From an uncultured Collinsella sp. (GTDB lineage: Bacteria > Actinomycetota > Coriobacteriia > Coriobacteriales > Coriobacteriaceae), in assembly GCA_934646865.1 (NCBI GenBank), contig CAKUEU010000009.1:1-42977 (forward strand): a DNA stretch of 42,977 nucleotides, given 5' to 3'. The position numbers were made by a program, and so were the translations under genes. Of the stretch, positions 34,399 to 41,954 are shown piece by piece; the first letter of the stretch is position 1, and each line of letters starts with the position of its first letter. Under the pieces are notes generated by a model. It was given only the letters and a program-made list of their open reading frames with translations. It did not search any database and was not told the DNA's origin.

Positions 34399-35367
34399 AT
34401 GAACGCACATGATCTGATTAAGGAAGCAATTGCCGAGAAGGGCAAGTTCGACAGCGTCTACTGGATTGCCTGCGGCGGCTCCATGATCGATCTGATTCCG
34501 GCCCATGAGCTCTTGCAGCGCGAGGCGACGACGTTCACCTCGTATATCTATACGGCCCGTGAGTTCGACATCATGCGTCCCCGTCGCCTGGGCGAGAAGT
34601 CTCTGGTCATTGCCTGCAGTCACAGCGGCAATACCCCCGAGGTCGTCGAGGGCTGCGAGATTGCCCTTGCCGCGGGCGCGACGGTGATCGCGCAGACCGA
34701 TAACGCCGGCTCCAAGATCGATACTGGCAAGTGGGTCACCTGGGTGTACCCGTGGGGCGAGGGCGTTCCGCAGGCCGAAGTCCCTGCCGGCATCTCGCTG
34801 TCGCTCGCGGCCGAGCTGCTCGACCAGCAGGAGGGCTACGCCGATCTCGCCGACATGTATGCCGGTATTGCCGAAATGGATAAGATTTTGCCTCCCGCAC
34901 GTGAAAAGGTAAATGCCGAGCTGGGCGATCGCTTTGCCAAGCTTTGCCAGGAGCATGAGTTCTTCTATATCCTGGGCAGCGGTCCCAACTTTAGCCAGAC
35001 GTACGGCTTTGCCATCTGCTCGCTCATGGAGATGCAGTGGCAGCACTGCAGCTATATCCACTCTGCCGAGTACTTCCATGGCCCCTTTGAGGCTACCCAG
35101 GATGGCGTCTTCTACTTCTTGCAGATGGGCTCGAGCGAGTGCCGTCCTATGGACGAGCGCGCCCTGGCGTTCCTCGAGACCCATACCGACACGCTGATGG
35201 TGCTTGATGCCAAGGAGTACGGTATGGAGGCCGTGCCGGCGAACGTTCGTGCTTATCTGGATCCGGTGCTGTTCTACGCTATGAACTGCGAGCTGCGTGC
35301 GGCGCGCGGCAAGGTGTTCGATCACGACCCCGACTTCCGCCGCTACATGGGCGTTGTTGAGTACTAG
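34399..35367 (+). CDS. SIS-domain deglycase, FrlB-like (fructosamine-6-phosphate deglycase)
   Basis: A protein of 322 residues with two SIS sugar-phosphate domains: VYWIACGGSMIDLIPAHEL and SLVIACSHSGNTPEVVEG in the first, FFYILGSGPNFSQTYGFAI in the second, then SAEYFHGPFE. The C-terminus DHDPDFRRYMGVVEY is almost that of E. coli FrlB (DHNPDERRYYGGLVEY), and the HGP(F/L)E region also agrees. FrlB splits fructoselysine-6-phosphate into lysine and glucose-6-phosphate. It is followed after 14 bases by an FrlD-like kinase. Related deglycases act on other glycated amino acids, so the amine partner is open. ATG at 34399 follows GGAAAGGAACTAAAC. Confidence 0.88.
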   Translation: MNAHDLIKEAIAEKGKFDSVYWIACGGSMIDLIPAHELLQREATTFTSYIYTAREFDIMRPRRLGEKSLVIACSHSGNTPEVVEGCEIALAAGATVIAQTDNAGSKIDTGKWVTWVYPWGEGVPQAEVPAGISLSLAAELLDQQEGYADLADMYAGIAEMDKILPPAREKVNAELGDRFAKLCQEHEFFYILGSGPNFSQTYGFAICSLMEMQWQHCSYIHSAEYFHGPFEATQDGVFYFLQMGSSECRPMDERALAFLETHTDTLMVLDAKEYGMEAVPANVRAYLDPVLFYAMNCELRAARGKVFDHDPDFRRYMGVVEY

Positions 35368-35381
35368 GAAGGATAGATACC

Positions 35382-36245
35382 ATGGCTTTTAACGTTAACG
35401 CGCTCGGGTTCGGTGACAACGTCGTCGATCGCTATGAGCATATCCATACCATGTATCCCGGCGGCAATGCGGTGAATTTTGCCGTTTACGCCAAGAAGTG
35501 CGGTGCTGCGCGCTCCGCGTACATGGGCATCTTTGGCAACGACGCCGCTGCCGAGCATGTGATTGCAAGTCTTGAGGACGAGGGTATCGAGCTCGCTAAG
35601 TGCGAGCAGCTTATTGGCGAGAATGGCGCGGCGCGTGTGACCGTGGTCGATGGCGACCGCGTATTCCTCGGCTCCAACGAGGGCGGCATCCGTGGCGATG
35701 CGCGCTATGTGCTCGATCGCTTTGATCTGGCATACATGAAGCAGTTCGACGTAGTCCACTCGGGCAACTACTGCTTTACCGAGCGCGAGCTCCCCAAGCT
35801 GAAGGCTGCGGGCATCACCGTATCGTTTGACTTCTCGGACGATTCCACCGATGAATACTATGAGCAGATTGCCCCGTTTGTCGACTTCGCCTTCTTTAGC
35901 GCCGCGGACGCTGCGAGCGAGGATGAGATTCGCGAGCGCCTCGCTTGGGTGAAGAGCCTGGGCCCGCGCTTTGTGTCCGCGACGGCGGGCGCCGAGGGCT
36001 GCATCGCCTATGACGGCGAGCGTTACTATCGCCAGCTGGCAAAGCCCGTAACGGATATGAAGGACACCATGGGAGCCGGCGACTCGTTCCTGACTTCATT
36101 CCTGATGTGCTACCTCGATTCCGCCAAGCGCGGCGAGGACGGACCTGAGGCCATTGAGCGTGCGCTCGATTTTGCGGCAGGTTTTGCCTCGACCGTGTGC
36201 GGCATGGAAGGCTCCTGGGGTCACGGAGCTCCGATCGCCGAGTAG
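35382..36245 (+). CDS. PfkB-family kinase, FrlD-like (fructoselysine 6-kinase)
   Basis: A protein of 287 residues. FGDNVVDRY and YPGGNAVNFAVYAKKCG at the start, SFDFSDDSTDEYYEQIAPFV (first part FDFSD as in FrlD), and DTMGAGDSFLTSFLMCY with the catalytic Asp match E. coli FrlD closely in order and wording. FrlD phosphorylates fructoselysine at O6, the step before the FrlB deglycase. It starts 14 bases after that gene behind GGAAGGATAGATACC. A terminator follows at 36319, closing the core pathway genes. Confidence 0.9.
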   Translation: MAFNVNALGFGDNVVDRYEHIHTMYPGGNAVNFAVYAKKCGAARSAYMGIFGNDAAAEHVIASLEDEGIELAKCEQLIGENGAARVTVVDGDRVFLGSNEGGIRGDARYVLDRFDLAYMKQFDVVHSGNYCFTERELPKLKAAGITVSFDFSDDSTDEYYEQIAPFVDFAFFSAADAASEDEIRERLAWVKSLGPRFVSATAGAEGCIAYDGERYYRQLAKPVTDMKDTMGAGDSFLTSFLMCYLDSAKRGEDGPEAIERALDFAAGFASTVCGMEGSWGHGAPIAE

Positions 36246-36318
36246 CCTGAGAAAGCGCTGGGCGGCTTGAGGCTGAAGCCTTGGCTGACTGACGCGAGAT
36301 TACATCGGAATTCGGATA

Positions 36319-36346
36319 GGGGCTCGCCTTGGGTGGGCCCCTTTTT
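36319..36346 (+). terminator. Internal terminator in the catabolic locus
   Basis: GGGGCTC (36319-36325) pairs with GGGCCCC (36335-36341) with one T.G pair, then TTTTT. The next gene starts 17 bases later without a clear promoter, so this is probably a partial terminator separating the core set from the downstream genes. Confidence 0.8.
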
Positions 36347-36363
36347 GATTGCTGGAGAAGACT

Positions 36364-37164
36364 ATGGATATCAAGGCATGCGCAGCTGGCTTCTGCTGTG
36401 CGGACGTGTATCAAAACATCGGCGTGTTCTATCCGACTGGCAATGGCATCGACTGGGGTATCCATCTGGCGCGAATGGGCGTATCGGTATCTGCGGTGTC
36501 GGTTGTCGGAAAGGACGAGTACGGAGACAAGATGCGCGAGGCGCTGGCTGCCGAGGGGTTCGACATCTCGCATCTTCGCGTGGAGGACGGCGATACCTCG
36601 GTGATGCTCATGGCGTTGAAGGACGGCGTCGACCGCGTACATCTCGAGGCGATTGATGGTGTTATGGAAACGTACCGGCCAAACGATGGTGACCGGGCGT
36701 TTATCCTGGAGCACGATGTCATCCATACCGACCTGTTTGGAAACTGCTTAGACCTGCTGCCCGAATGGCACGAGGCAGGCAAGACCGTCGTCATGGACTT
36801 TTCGGTGTTTAGTCAAGATCCCGAATACACCTGTGAGAGCCATTTTCCTTACGTGGACTATGCCTTTATGTCGTTTGAGGAGGATGGCGTGGAGCTGCGC
36901 GACTGGGTGCGCCATGTGCAGGGGCTGGGTCCGCGCGTGGCGGTCGCCACGCTTGGTGAGAAGGGGAGCATCGCCTATGACGGTGAGCGCTTCTATGAAT
37001 GTGGGATCGTGCCGGCCGAGAAGGTCGTCAATACCGTGGGCGCCGGCGACTCGTATATCGCCGGATTCACCAAGGGTGTACTGGATGGGCTTGACGTGCC
37101 GGCATGCATGCGTGCCGGTGCCGAGCTTTCGTCCCGAGTCATTGGGTCGTTCGAACCGTACTAG
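36364..37164 (+). CDS. Second PfkB-family kinase, FrlD-like
   Basis: A protein of 266 residues. It has FYPTGNGIDWGIHLARMG, GKDEYGDKMREALAAEGFDISH, VVMDFSVFSQDPEY and NTVGAGDSYIAGFTKGVLDG with the catalytic Asp. It is related to, but clearly different from, the kinase encoded just upstream (GGNAVN there, TGNGID here), so it probably phosphorylates a different sugar or sugar adduct. The ATG at 36364 follows CTGGAGAAGACT. The next gene starts 27 bases after its stop. Confidence 0.88.
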   Translation: MDIKACAAGFCCADVYQNIGVFYPTGNGIDWGIHLARMGVSVSAVSVVGKDEYGDKMREALAAEGFDISHLRVEDGDTSVMLMALKDGVDRVHLEAIDGVMETYRPNDGDRAFILEHDVIHTDLFGNCLDLLPEWHEAGKTVVMDFSVFSQDPEYTCESHFPYVDYAFMSFEEDGVELRDWVRHVQGLGPRVAVATLGEKGSIAYDGERFYECGIVPAEKVVNTVGAGDSYIAGFTKGVLDGLDVPACMRAGAELSSRVIGSFEPY

Positions 37165-37191
37165 GAACAAACACCTGGAAAGGAGTGCAAG

Positions 37192-38052
37192 ATGGTAATC
37201 GATATGCTGGTCCAGCCCATGCTCTACGGCGAGATCTATATGCCAGGCGACGAGCCAGACGGCTTTGGTTTTTGGGAGCGTGAGTTTGGCATGGGGCACA
37301 TGGGCCCCATGGACTGGGATGAGCTCGTGGCCGAGATGGATGTCTGCGATGTACGGAAAAGCGTGCTCATGCCGCTCGATGTGACCACGGCGTGCGGCGG
37401 GCACTTTGGCACCAACGACCAGGTTGCCGCGCTTGTTGCTGCGCACCCCGATCGTCTATGGGGATTTGCGAGCGTGGACCCGCAAGTGAGTGGCGCCACC
37501 GACGAACTGGAGCGCGCCTTTACCGAGCTGGGGGCCAAGGGACTCTGCCTGCATCCGGCAAAGCAGGGTTTTGCGCCCGATGATGCCGTTGCCGAGCCGC
37601 TCTACAAGCTCTGTGAGCGCTACAACAAGCCGGTGGTTTTTCATGCCGGTATGTCCTGGGAGCCGGGTGCGGAGCTTTCACGAAGCCACCCGCTTGCGTT
37701 TGAGCACACCATCGCAACGCATCCGGATGTGCGCTTTAACCTGACTCACTTTGGCTGGCCCTGGGTGCGCGAAACCGTGGCGATGCTGCTCAAGTATCCC
37801 AATTGCTATACGGATACCTCTATTACCTATATCGATTCGCCCGAAGAAATGATGCAGCGGCTCTTCACCGTCGATATGGGACCGCTGTGGTATGAGCGTG
37901 CCCTGTCGCATCAGGTGATGTTTGCCAGCAATACGCCACGCTTCCGCGCCTTCAAGCTCAAGCGGGCGCTTGATGCTGTGCCCATGCGCGATGAGGCGCG
38001 GGAGAATCTGTATTCCGGCACGGCGCTGCGTTTTCTGAAAGGTGATGAGTGA
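37192..38052 (+). CDS. Amidohydrolase-2/ACMSD-fold protein lacking canonical metal ligands
   Basis: A protein of 286 residues with an amidohydrolase TIM barrel: WGFASVDPQ, GAKGLCLHPAKQGFAPDD, PVVFHAGMSWEPGA, FNLTHFGWPWVRETVAMLLKYPN (first part) and NLYSGTALRFL. Two of the usual His ligands, His151 and His186, are present. The N-terminal IDxHxH is I-D-M-L6-V-Q8, and the SDxP near the end is SNTP with Asn247. Activity may therefore be lost or changed to metal-free or another chemistry. It lies between the second kinase and YjbQ in the same run. ATG at 37192 follows AAAGGAGTGCAAG. Confidence 0.82.
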   Translation: MVIDMLVQPMLYGEIYMPGDEPDGFGFWEREFGMGHMGPMDWDELVAEMDVCDVRKSVLMPLDVTTACGGHFGTNDQVAALVAAHPDRLWGFASVDPQVSGATDELERAFTELGAKGLCLHPAKQGFAPDDAVAEPLYKLCERYNKPVVFHAGMSWEPGAELSRSHPLAFEHTIATHPDVRFNLTHFGWPWVRETVAMLLKYPNCYTDTSITYIDSPEEMMQRLFTVDMGPLWYERALSHQVMFASNTPRFRAFKLKRALDAVPMRDEARENLYSGTALRFLKGDE

Positions 38053-38053
38053 C

Positions 38054-38482
38054 ATGGTGACACTCGAGACATTGAGTTATCTATCGACGGCGCCCGACCA
38101 GTTCATCGACATCACAGAAGATGTGCATGCCGCCATCGAGCGTAGTGCGGTGACCGATGGACTGGCAGCGATTATTTTGTCGCATACGACTTGCGGTATC
38201 GTGGTGAACGAGGGGCTTCCGTGCGTGGAGACCGATCTCATGGAGACGCTCGATCGCATTGCCCCGCCCGATGCCCCCTATGCGCATGCTCATTTCTTGT
38301 CGAGCTATGGCGCCACGGGCAATAACTCCTGTGGCCATATCAAGAGCATGATTTGCGGCAATAGCTGCTTCTTCCCCGTTCAAGATGGCCACATCGTATG
38401 TGGCGGGGCCCAGAACATCTACCTTGCGGAGTTCGATGGGCCTCAGAAGCGAAAAGTGTACGTTGAGGTACTGGGCGAGTAG
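38054..38482 (+). CDS. YjbQ family (UPF0047) protein
   Basis: A protein of 142 residues from the ATG at 38054; ATG 38045 and GTG 38042 are possible. Family motifs are ILSHTTCGIVVNEG, NNSCGHIKSMICGNSCFFPV and QNIYLAEFDGPQKRKVYVEV, with the conserved histidines. YjbQ proteins show weak thiamine-phosphate-synthase activity in the laboratory, but their physiological role is unsettled. It overlaps or abuts the end of the upstream gene and is 41 bases before a BtpA gene. No thiamine gene is nearby, so a role in this sugar locus is more likely. Confidence 0.88.
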   Translation: MVTLETLSYLSTAPDQFIDITEDVHAAIERSAVTDGLAAIILSHTTCGIVVNEGLPCVETDLMETLDRIAPPDAPYAHAHFLSSYGATGNNSCGHIKSMICGNSCFFPVQDGHIVCGGAQNIYLAEFDGPQKRKVYVEVLGE

Positions 38483-38523
38483 CAGTTGATGCCTGCGAGT
38501 CGGCGAGCTAAAGGAGATTGACC

Positions 38524-39333
38524 ATGTCGTTTATGGCTTCGATGTTTGGGACCGAGAAACCGGTCATTGGCATGCTGCATCTGCAGCCGCTGCCTGGCGA
38601 TCCTCTGTATTATCCGGGCGGCAGCGTTTCGCGCGTGATCGATGCCGCCAAGCGCGATCTCGAAGCGCTGCAGTCGGGTGGCGTGGACGGCATTCTGATC
38701 ACCAATGAGCTGTCGATGCCCTACGAGCAGCATGTGTCGGCAGTGACCCTTGCCGCTATGGGGCATGTCATCGGCGCTCTTGCCGCAGATTTCTCGACCC
38801 CTTGGGGTGCAGAGGCTATTTATGACGGCGACGCCACGATCGAGCTGTGCGCCGCCGTCGAGGCGCAGTTTACACGCTGCAATTTCTGCGGTGCCTGGGC
38901 TGGCGATCTTGGCCTGATCAATCGTGACTTTGCGCACACCATGCGCCGCCGCGCCGCCCTGCGTCTGGATGACCTAAAGATGTTCCATTTCATCACAAGC
39001 GAGGGCGAGGTGTATCTTAACGACCGTTTGACTCCCGATATTGCCGATTCGCTGGTATTCAACTGTCTGCCCGATGCCCTTGTCATTGGCGGGTCTGCTG
39101 CCGGGCGCGGAGCTTCGGGCGAGCTTGCCGACGAGGTGCGCGTCCGTGTTGGCGATGTGCCGGTGGTGTGTGGAACGGGATGTCGCGAGAATACCGTTGC
39201 AGACGTGTTTTCGCATTATGATGGCGCGTTTGTCGGTACCTGTCTCAAGCGAGACGGCAAGCTCGACGCCCCTGTCGAAACCGAACGGGTCGTGCGATTC
39301 ATGGCTGCCGCCCGTGCCGCGAGAGGGGAGTGA
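38524..39333 (+). CDS. BtpA/SgcQ family TIM-barrel protein
   Basis: A protein of 269 residues. PVIGMLHLQPLPGDPLYYPG, RDLEALQSGGVDGILITNE, LVIGGSAAGRGASGELADEV (in parts) and VPVVCGTGCRENTVADVFSHYDG are standard BtpA motifs. The family is named from a cyanobacterial photosystem I factor; in heterotrophs it sits in sugar operons (SgcQ in E. coli) with kinases and isomerases, and its reaction there is not known to me. ATG at 38524 follows AAAGGAGATTGACC. The next gene starts 5 bases after its stop. Confidence 0.9.
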   Translation: MSFMASMFGTEKPVIGMLHLQPLPGDPLYYPGGSVSRVIDAAKRDLEALQSGGVDGILITNELSMPYEQHVSAVTLAAMGHVIGALAADFSTPWGAEAIYDGDATIELCAAVEAQFTRCNFCGAWAGDLGLINRDFAHTMRRRAALRLDDLKMFHFITSEGEVYLNDRLTPDIADSLVFNCLPDALVIGGSAAGRGASGELADEVRVRVGDVPVVCGTGCRENTVADVFSHYDGAFVGTCLKRDGKLDAPVETERVVRFMAAARAARGE

Positions 39334-39338
39334 ACGGC

Positions 39339-40856
39339 ATGCCGTACTATCTTGGCATCGACATCGGAACGAGCGCGTCCAAGGGTGTGTTAATTGATGC
39401 GGAGTGTCGAATTGTGGCGCAGGCATCTTGTCAACATGAGACCGAGAACCCTCGGGATGGCTGGTATCAGCACGACGCGGAAGCGGTCTGGTGGGGCGAT
39501 TTTTGTCGGCTGTCTCGCGAGCTCATCGAGCGCGCGGGCATCGAGGCGAGCCAGATCCGCTGCATAGGGTTGTCGGCTTTGGGCTGTGATTGCGTGCCGG
39601 TCGATGAAGATTGCCACGCCTTGGCTCCGGCAATTTTGTACGGGGTCGACGCTCGCTCGAAGCCGCAGATTGACGAGCTTCTTTCTGAATATGGCCCCGA
39701 TCGTGCCCGCGAGCTCTTTGGACACGATCCGTGTTCGTCCGATATCGCTCCCAAGGTCCTTTGGTTTAAGGAGAATATGCCCGAGGTCTATGAGCGGGCA
39801 GCGAAGTTTCTTACGGCTTCGTCCTATCTGTGCGCCAAGCTCACCGGCAGGTTTACGATCGACCGTTATCTTGCCGAGGATTTCCTACCCTTATACGATC
39901 GCGAGACGTGGCAGGTCAATGAGCGCGAGTGCACGCGGTTCTGCCGTCCCGACCAGATGGCCGAAGTCATGGCGGCGACCGATATCGCCGGCGTAATCAC
40001 GGATCGGGCAGCGGTTGAAACCGGTCTTGCGAAGGGAACGCCGGTGCTTGTCGGAACAGGCGATTCGGGCGCCGAGGCGATTTCTACTGGAGTGTTTTGC
40101 CCCGGGGACATGATGGTGCAACTCGGGAGCACGGCATATTTTATCTACCTAGCGGACCATATGGTCGATGATGCCCGTCTGTGGCCGGGGACATTCATCA
40201 TCCCCGGGACTTACGGCATCTGCGCCGGCACCAATACAGCGGGTGCGTTGACGGCATGGTTGCGACGCGAGTTGTACCGCGATGCCGTGGATGCCGAACG
40301 CTCCGGCGGCCCCGATGCCTATGAGATCATGGCGCGCGATGCCGGGCAGGTAGGTCCCGGAGCGGATGGCCTTCTGTGCCTTCCATACTTTGCGGGCGAG
40401 CGCACCCCGCTCAACGATCCCGAGGCGCGTGGCGTGTTCTTCGGTCTGACCGAAAGGCATACCCGGGGCCATATGGTCCGCGCTGCTTTGGAAGGGATCG
40501 CCTATACGGTCGCAGCGCATGTTGATATTATCGAGCGAGGTCATGGATTGCCTATCGAGCACATCATGCTCGTGGGAGGCGGAACTAAGAATCCGGTATG
40601 GATGCAAGCGATTGCCGATGTCTGCGGTCGTGAAGTTTCGGTTGCGAAGGTTACGGTGGGCGCATGTTTTGGCGATGCCCTTATGGCAGCACTTGCTGGC
40701 GGCGCCTATTCATCATGGGGTGAGCTTGCCCGGGTTCTTGGGGTCGCGCAAACGATCGAACCTGATATGGACGCTCATGAGCTGTACGCATCGCGTCGCC
40801 ATATCTTTGATGAGCTATATGCGCGAAATTGCGACCTTATGCACGAGCTGATGTAG
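39339..40856 (+). CDS. FGGY-family carbohydrate kinase (xylulokinase-like)
   Basis: A protein of 505 residues. The first phosphate motif is LGIDIGTSASKGVLID, the catalytic Asp region is YGVDARSKPQ-like, VLVGTGDSGAEAISTG is the second phosphate motif, and IMLVGGGTKNPVWMQAIADV is the adenosine motif. FGGY kinases phosphorylate ketoses or polyols; xylulokinase is the nearest recalled relative, but the substrate is open. The start ATG has GAGAGGGGAGTGAACGGC; a GTG at 39330 overlapping the prior stop is possible. It is the last gene of the locus, followed by a long palindromic element. Confidence 0.9.
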   Translation: MPYYLGIDIGTSASKGVLIDAECRIVAQASCQHETENPRDGWYQHDAEAVWWGDFCRLSRELIERAGIEASQIRCIGLSALGCDCVPVDEDCHALAPAILYGVDARSKPQIDELLSEYGPDRARELFGHDPCSSDIAPKVLWFKENMPEVYERAAKFLTASSYLCAKLTGRFTIDRYLAEDFLPLYDRETWQVNERECTRFCRPDQMAEVMAATDIAGVITDRAAVETGLAKGTPVLVGTGDSGAEAISTGVFCPGDMMVQLGSTAYFIYLADHMVDDARLWPGTFIIPGTYGICAGTNTAGALTAWLRRELYRDAVDAERSGGPDAYEIMARDAGQVGPGADGLLCLPYFAGERTPLNDPEARGVFFGLTERHTRGHMVRAALEGIAYTVAAHVDIIERGHGLPIEHIMLVGGGTKNPVWMQAIADVCGREVSVAKVTVGACFGDALMAALAGGAYSSWGELARVLGVAQTIEPDMDAHELYASRRHIFDELYARNCDLMHELM

Positions 40857-40922
40857 CGCCGCCGAATTGCCCCACGCTCTTATGGGGGCTGCGTTGTGCG
40901 ATTTGCATGTTCCTTGAGAGGC

Positions 40923-41152
40923 GTGGGCAAAAAATGCCAAATATGAGTACTGTCACTAATTTGGTAGCAGGAAAATCAGGCTCTTGAGGTACTAATTGAG
41001 TGTCTGTGGACAACTTAAAGCTGTTTAACACATGCCTGAGTATGCTAAAACGCCTTGATAATGAACAGTCGTACATTATCAAGGCGTTGTTTTGATGCAA
41101 AATAATGTTACCGGCTTGGCAACAGTACTCATATTTGGCATTTTTTGCCCAC
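40923..41152. repeat. 230-bp non-coding element with perfect 31-bp terminal inverted repeats
   Basis: Bases 40923-40953 and 41122-41152 are exact reverse complements over 31 positions (left arm GTGGGCAAAAAATGCC...AGTACTGT). The match continues inward for about 20 more bases at roughly two-thirds identity. The 168-base interior has no credible gene, is A/T-rich compared with the window, and contains another hairpin at 41049-41088. It fills most of the gap between the FGGY kinase and the convergent tatD. It looks like a MITE or similar palindromic element; I see no target-site duplication. Confidence 0.8.
41049..41092. terminator. Hairpin inside the palindromic element, terminator-like
   Basis: AACGCCTTGATAATG (41049-41063) pairs perfectly with CATTATCAAGGCGTT (41074-41088) over 15 bp with a 10-base loop, followed by GTTTTG; the reverse strand has AAAA-type flanks too. 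It could end transcription from either of the two convergent genes. Confidence 0.6.
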
Positions 41153-41157
41153 CGGGG

Positions 41158-41940
41158 TCAGCGGAAGGTGAAAATAGAGCCTGCGTTTTCCAGAACAGCC
41201 GACTCGATACTCTTCGTATCGCATTTTTTGAGTGCGGCAACGACTTCGGAGGTTCTTGCAAGTGAATCGGCGAGTTGTCGCGCAGTGGTTTCCTTATTTG
41301 GTTCGACCGGCGCGTCGGTTTCGAGCAGCAGACGGTCGAGCGGAATCTGTCGCGCGTATTCGCGCCCGCGTTTGGTTGCGAGCATGCGTTTGTTGACGGA
41401 AAAATAGCAGCCCGCGCTGCGCGCACGGACAAGCTCATCTGAGGTGCCGCTAAACCAGTGAAAGATGATGGTGGGGGAGCTGGGAGCGTCCTTTAGAAGA
41501 CCGCTCGACTCCAAAATGTTCAAAGCAGCCCCCGCCGCGTGAACGGCGTGAATGGATAGAGCGCGTCCATGTAGCGGGGACTGCGATAGTGTCTGACAAA
41601 GCCGTTCGAATGCCTGCGTCTGGATCCCCTCGGTACCCGCGAAGCGCGGTGAGAAGTCGAGCCCGACCTCGCCAATAAAACGTTCTCGGCTAGCGAGCTC
41701 GCAAAGTAGGTCGACCTCGGCGACTCCGCATCGGCCGTCGGCAATCCACCAGGGGTGGAGACCCGCCCCTGCAATGATATTGGGGCTACTGCTGGCGCGT
41801 TTATTTGCTGCCGCGAAGCCGCGTGGGTCGACGCCACAATCAAAGAGTTCCAGCCCCATCGTTGCCGCCTCGTGGGCAACGGCGTTCGGGCCGGTCATGA
41901 GATCCAAATGACAGTGAGCATCAAAGAGCTGTAACTCCAT
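41158..41940 (-). CDS. TatD family metal-dependent hydrolase (DNase)
   Basis: A protein of 260 residues. Metal ligands appear in order: FDAHCHLD (His9, His11), FIGEVGLDF (Glu), LSIHAVHAAG (His), IIFHWFSGT (His) and LLLETDAP (Asp). TatD proteins are two-metal TIM-barrel nucleases acting on DNA ends or related phosphoesters. It is 14 bases downstream of tcdA on the same strand and probably co-transcribed. Its stop lies only 5 bases from the right arm of the palindromic element, which may end its message. Confidence 0.9.
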   Translation of the reverse strand: MELQLFDAHCHLDLMTGPNAVAHEAATMGLELFDCGVDPRGFAAANKRASSSPNIIAGAGLHPWWIADGRCGVAEVDLLCELASRERFIGEVGLDFSPRFAGTEGIQTQAFERLCQTLSQSPLHGRALSIHAVHAAGAALNILESSGLLKDAPSSPTIIFHWFSGTSDELVRARSAGCYFSVNKRMLATKRGREYARQIPLDRLLLETDAPVEPNKETTARQLADSLARTSEVVAALKKCDTKSIESAVLENAGSIFTFR

Positions 41941-41954
41941 CGCGGCGAACCTTG

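Noticed and set aside
40923..41152. The inverted-repeat element as an insertion sequence
   Set aside because: The 168-base interior cannot encode a transposase and no target-site duplication is visible; it is listed as a MITE-like repeat.
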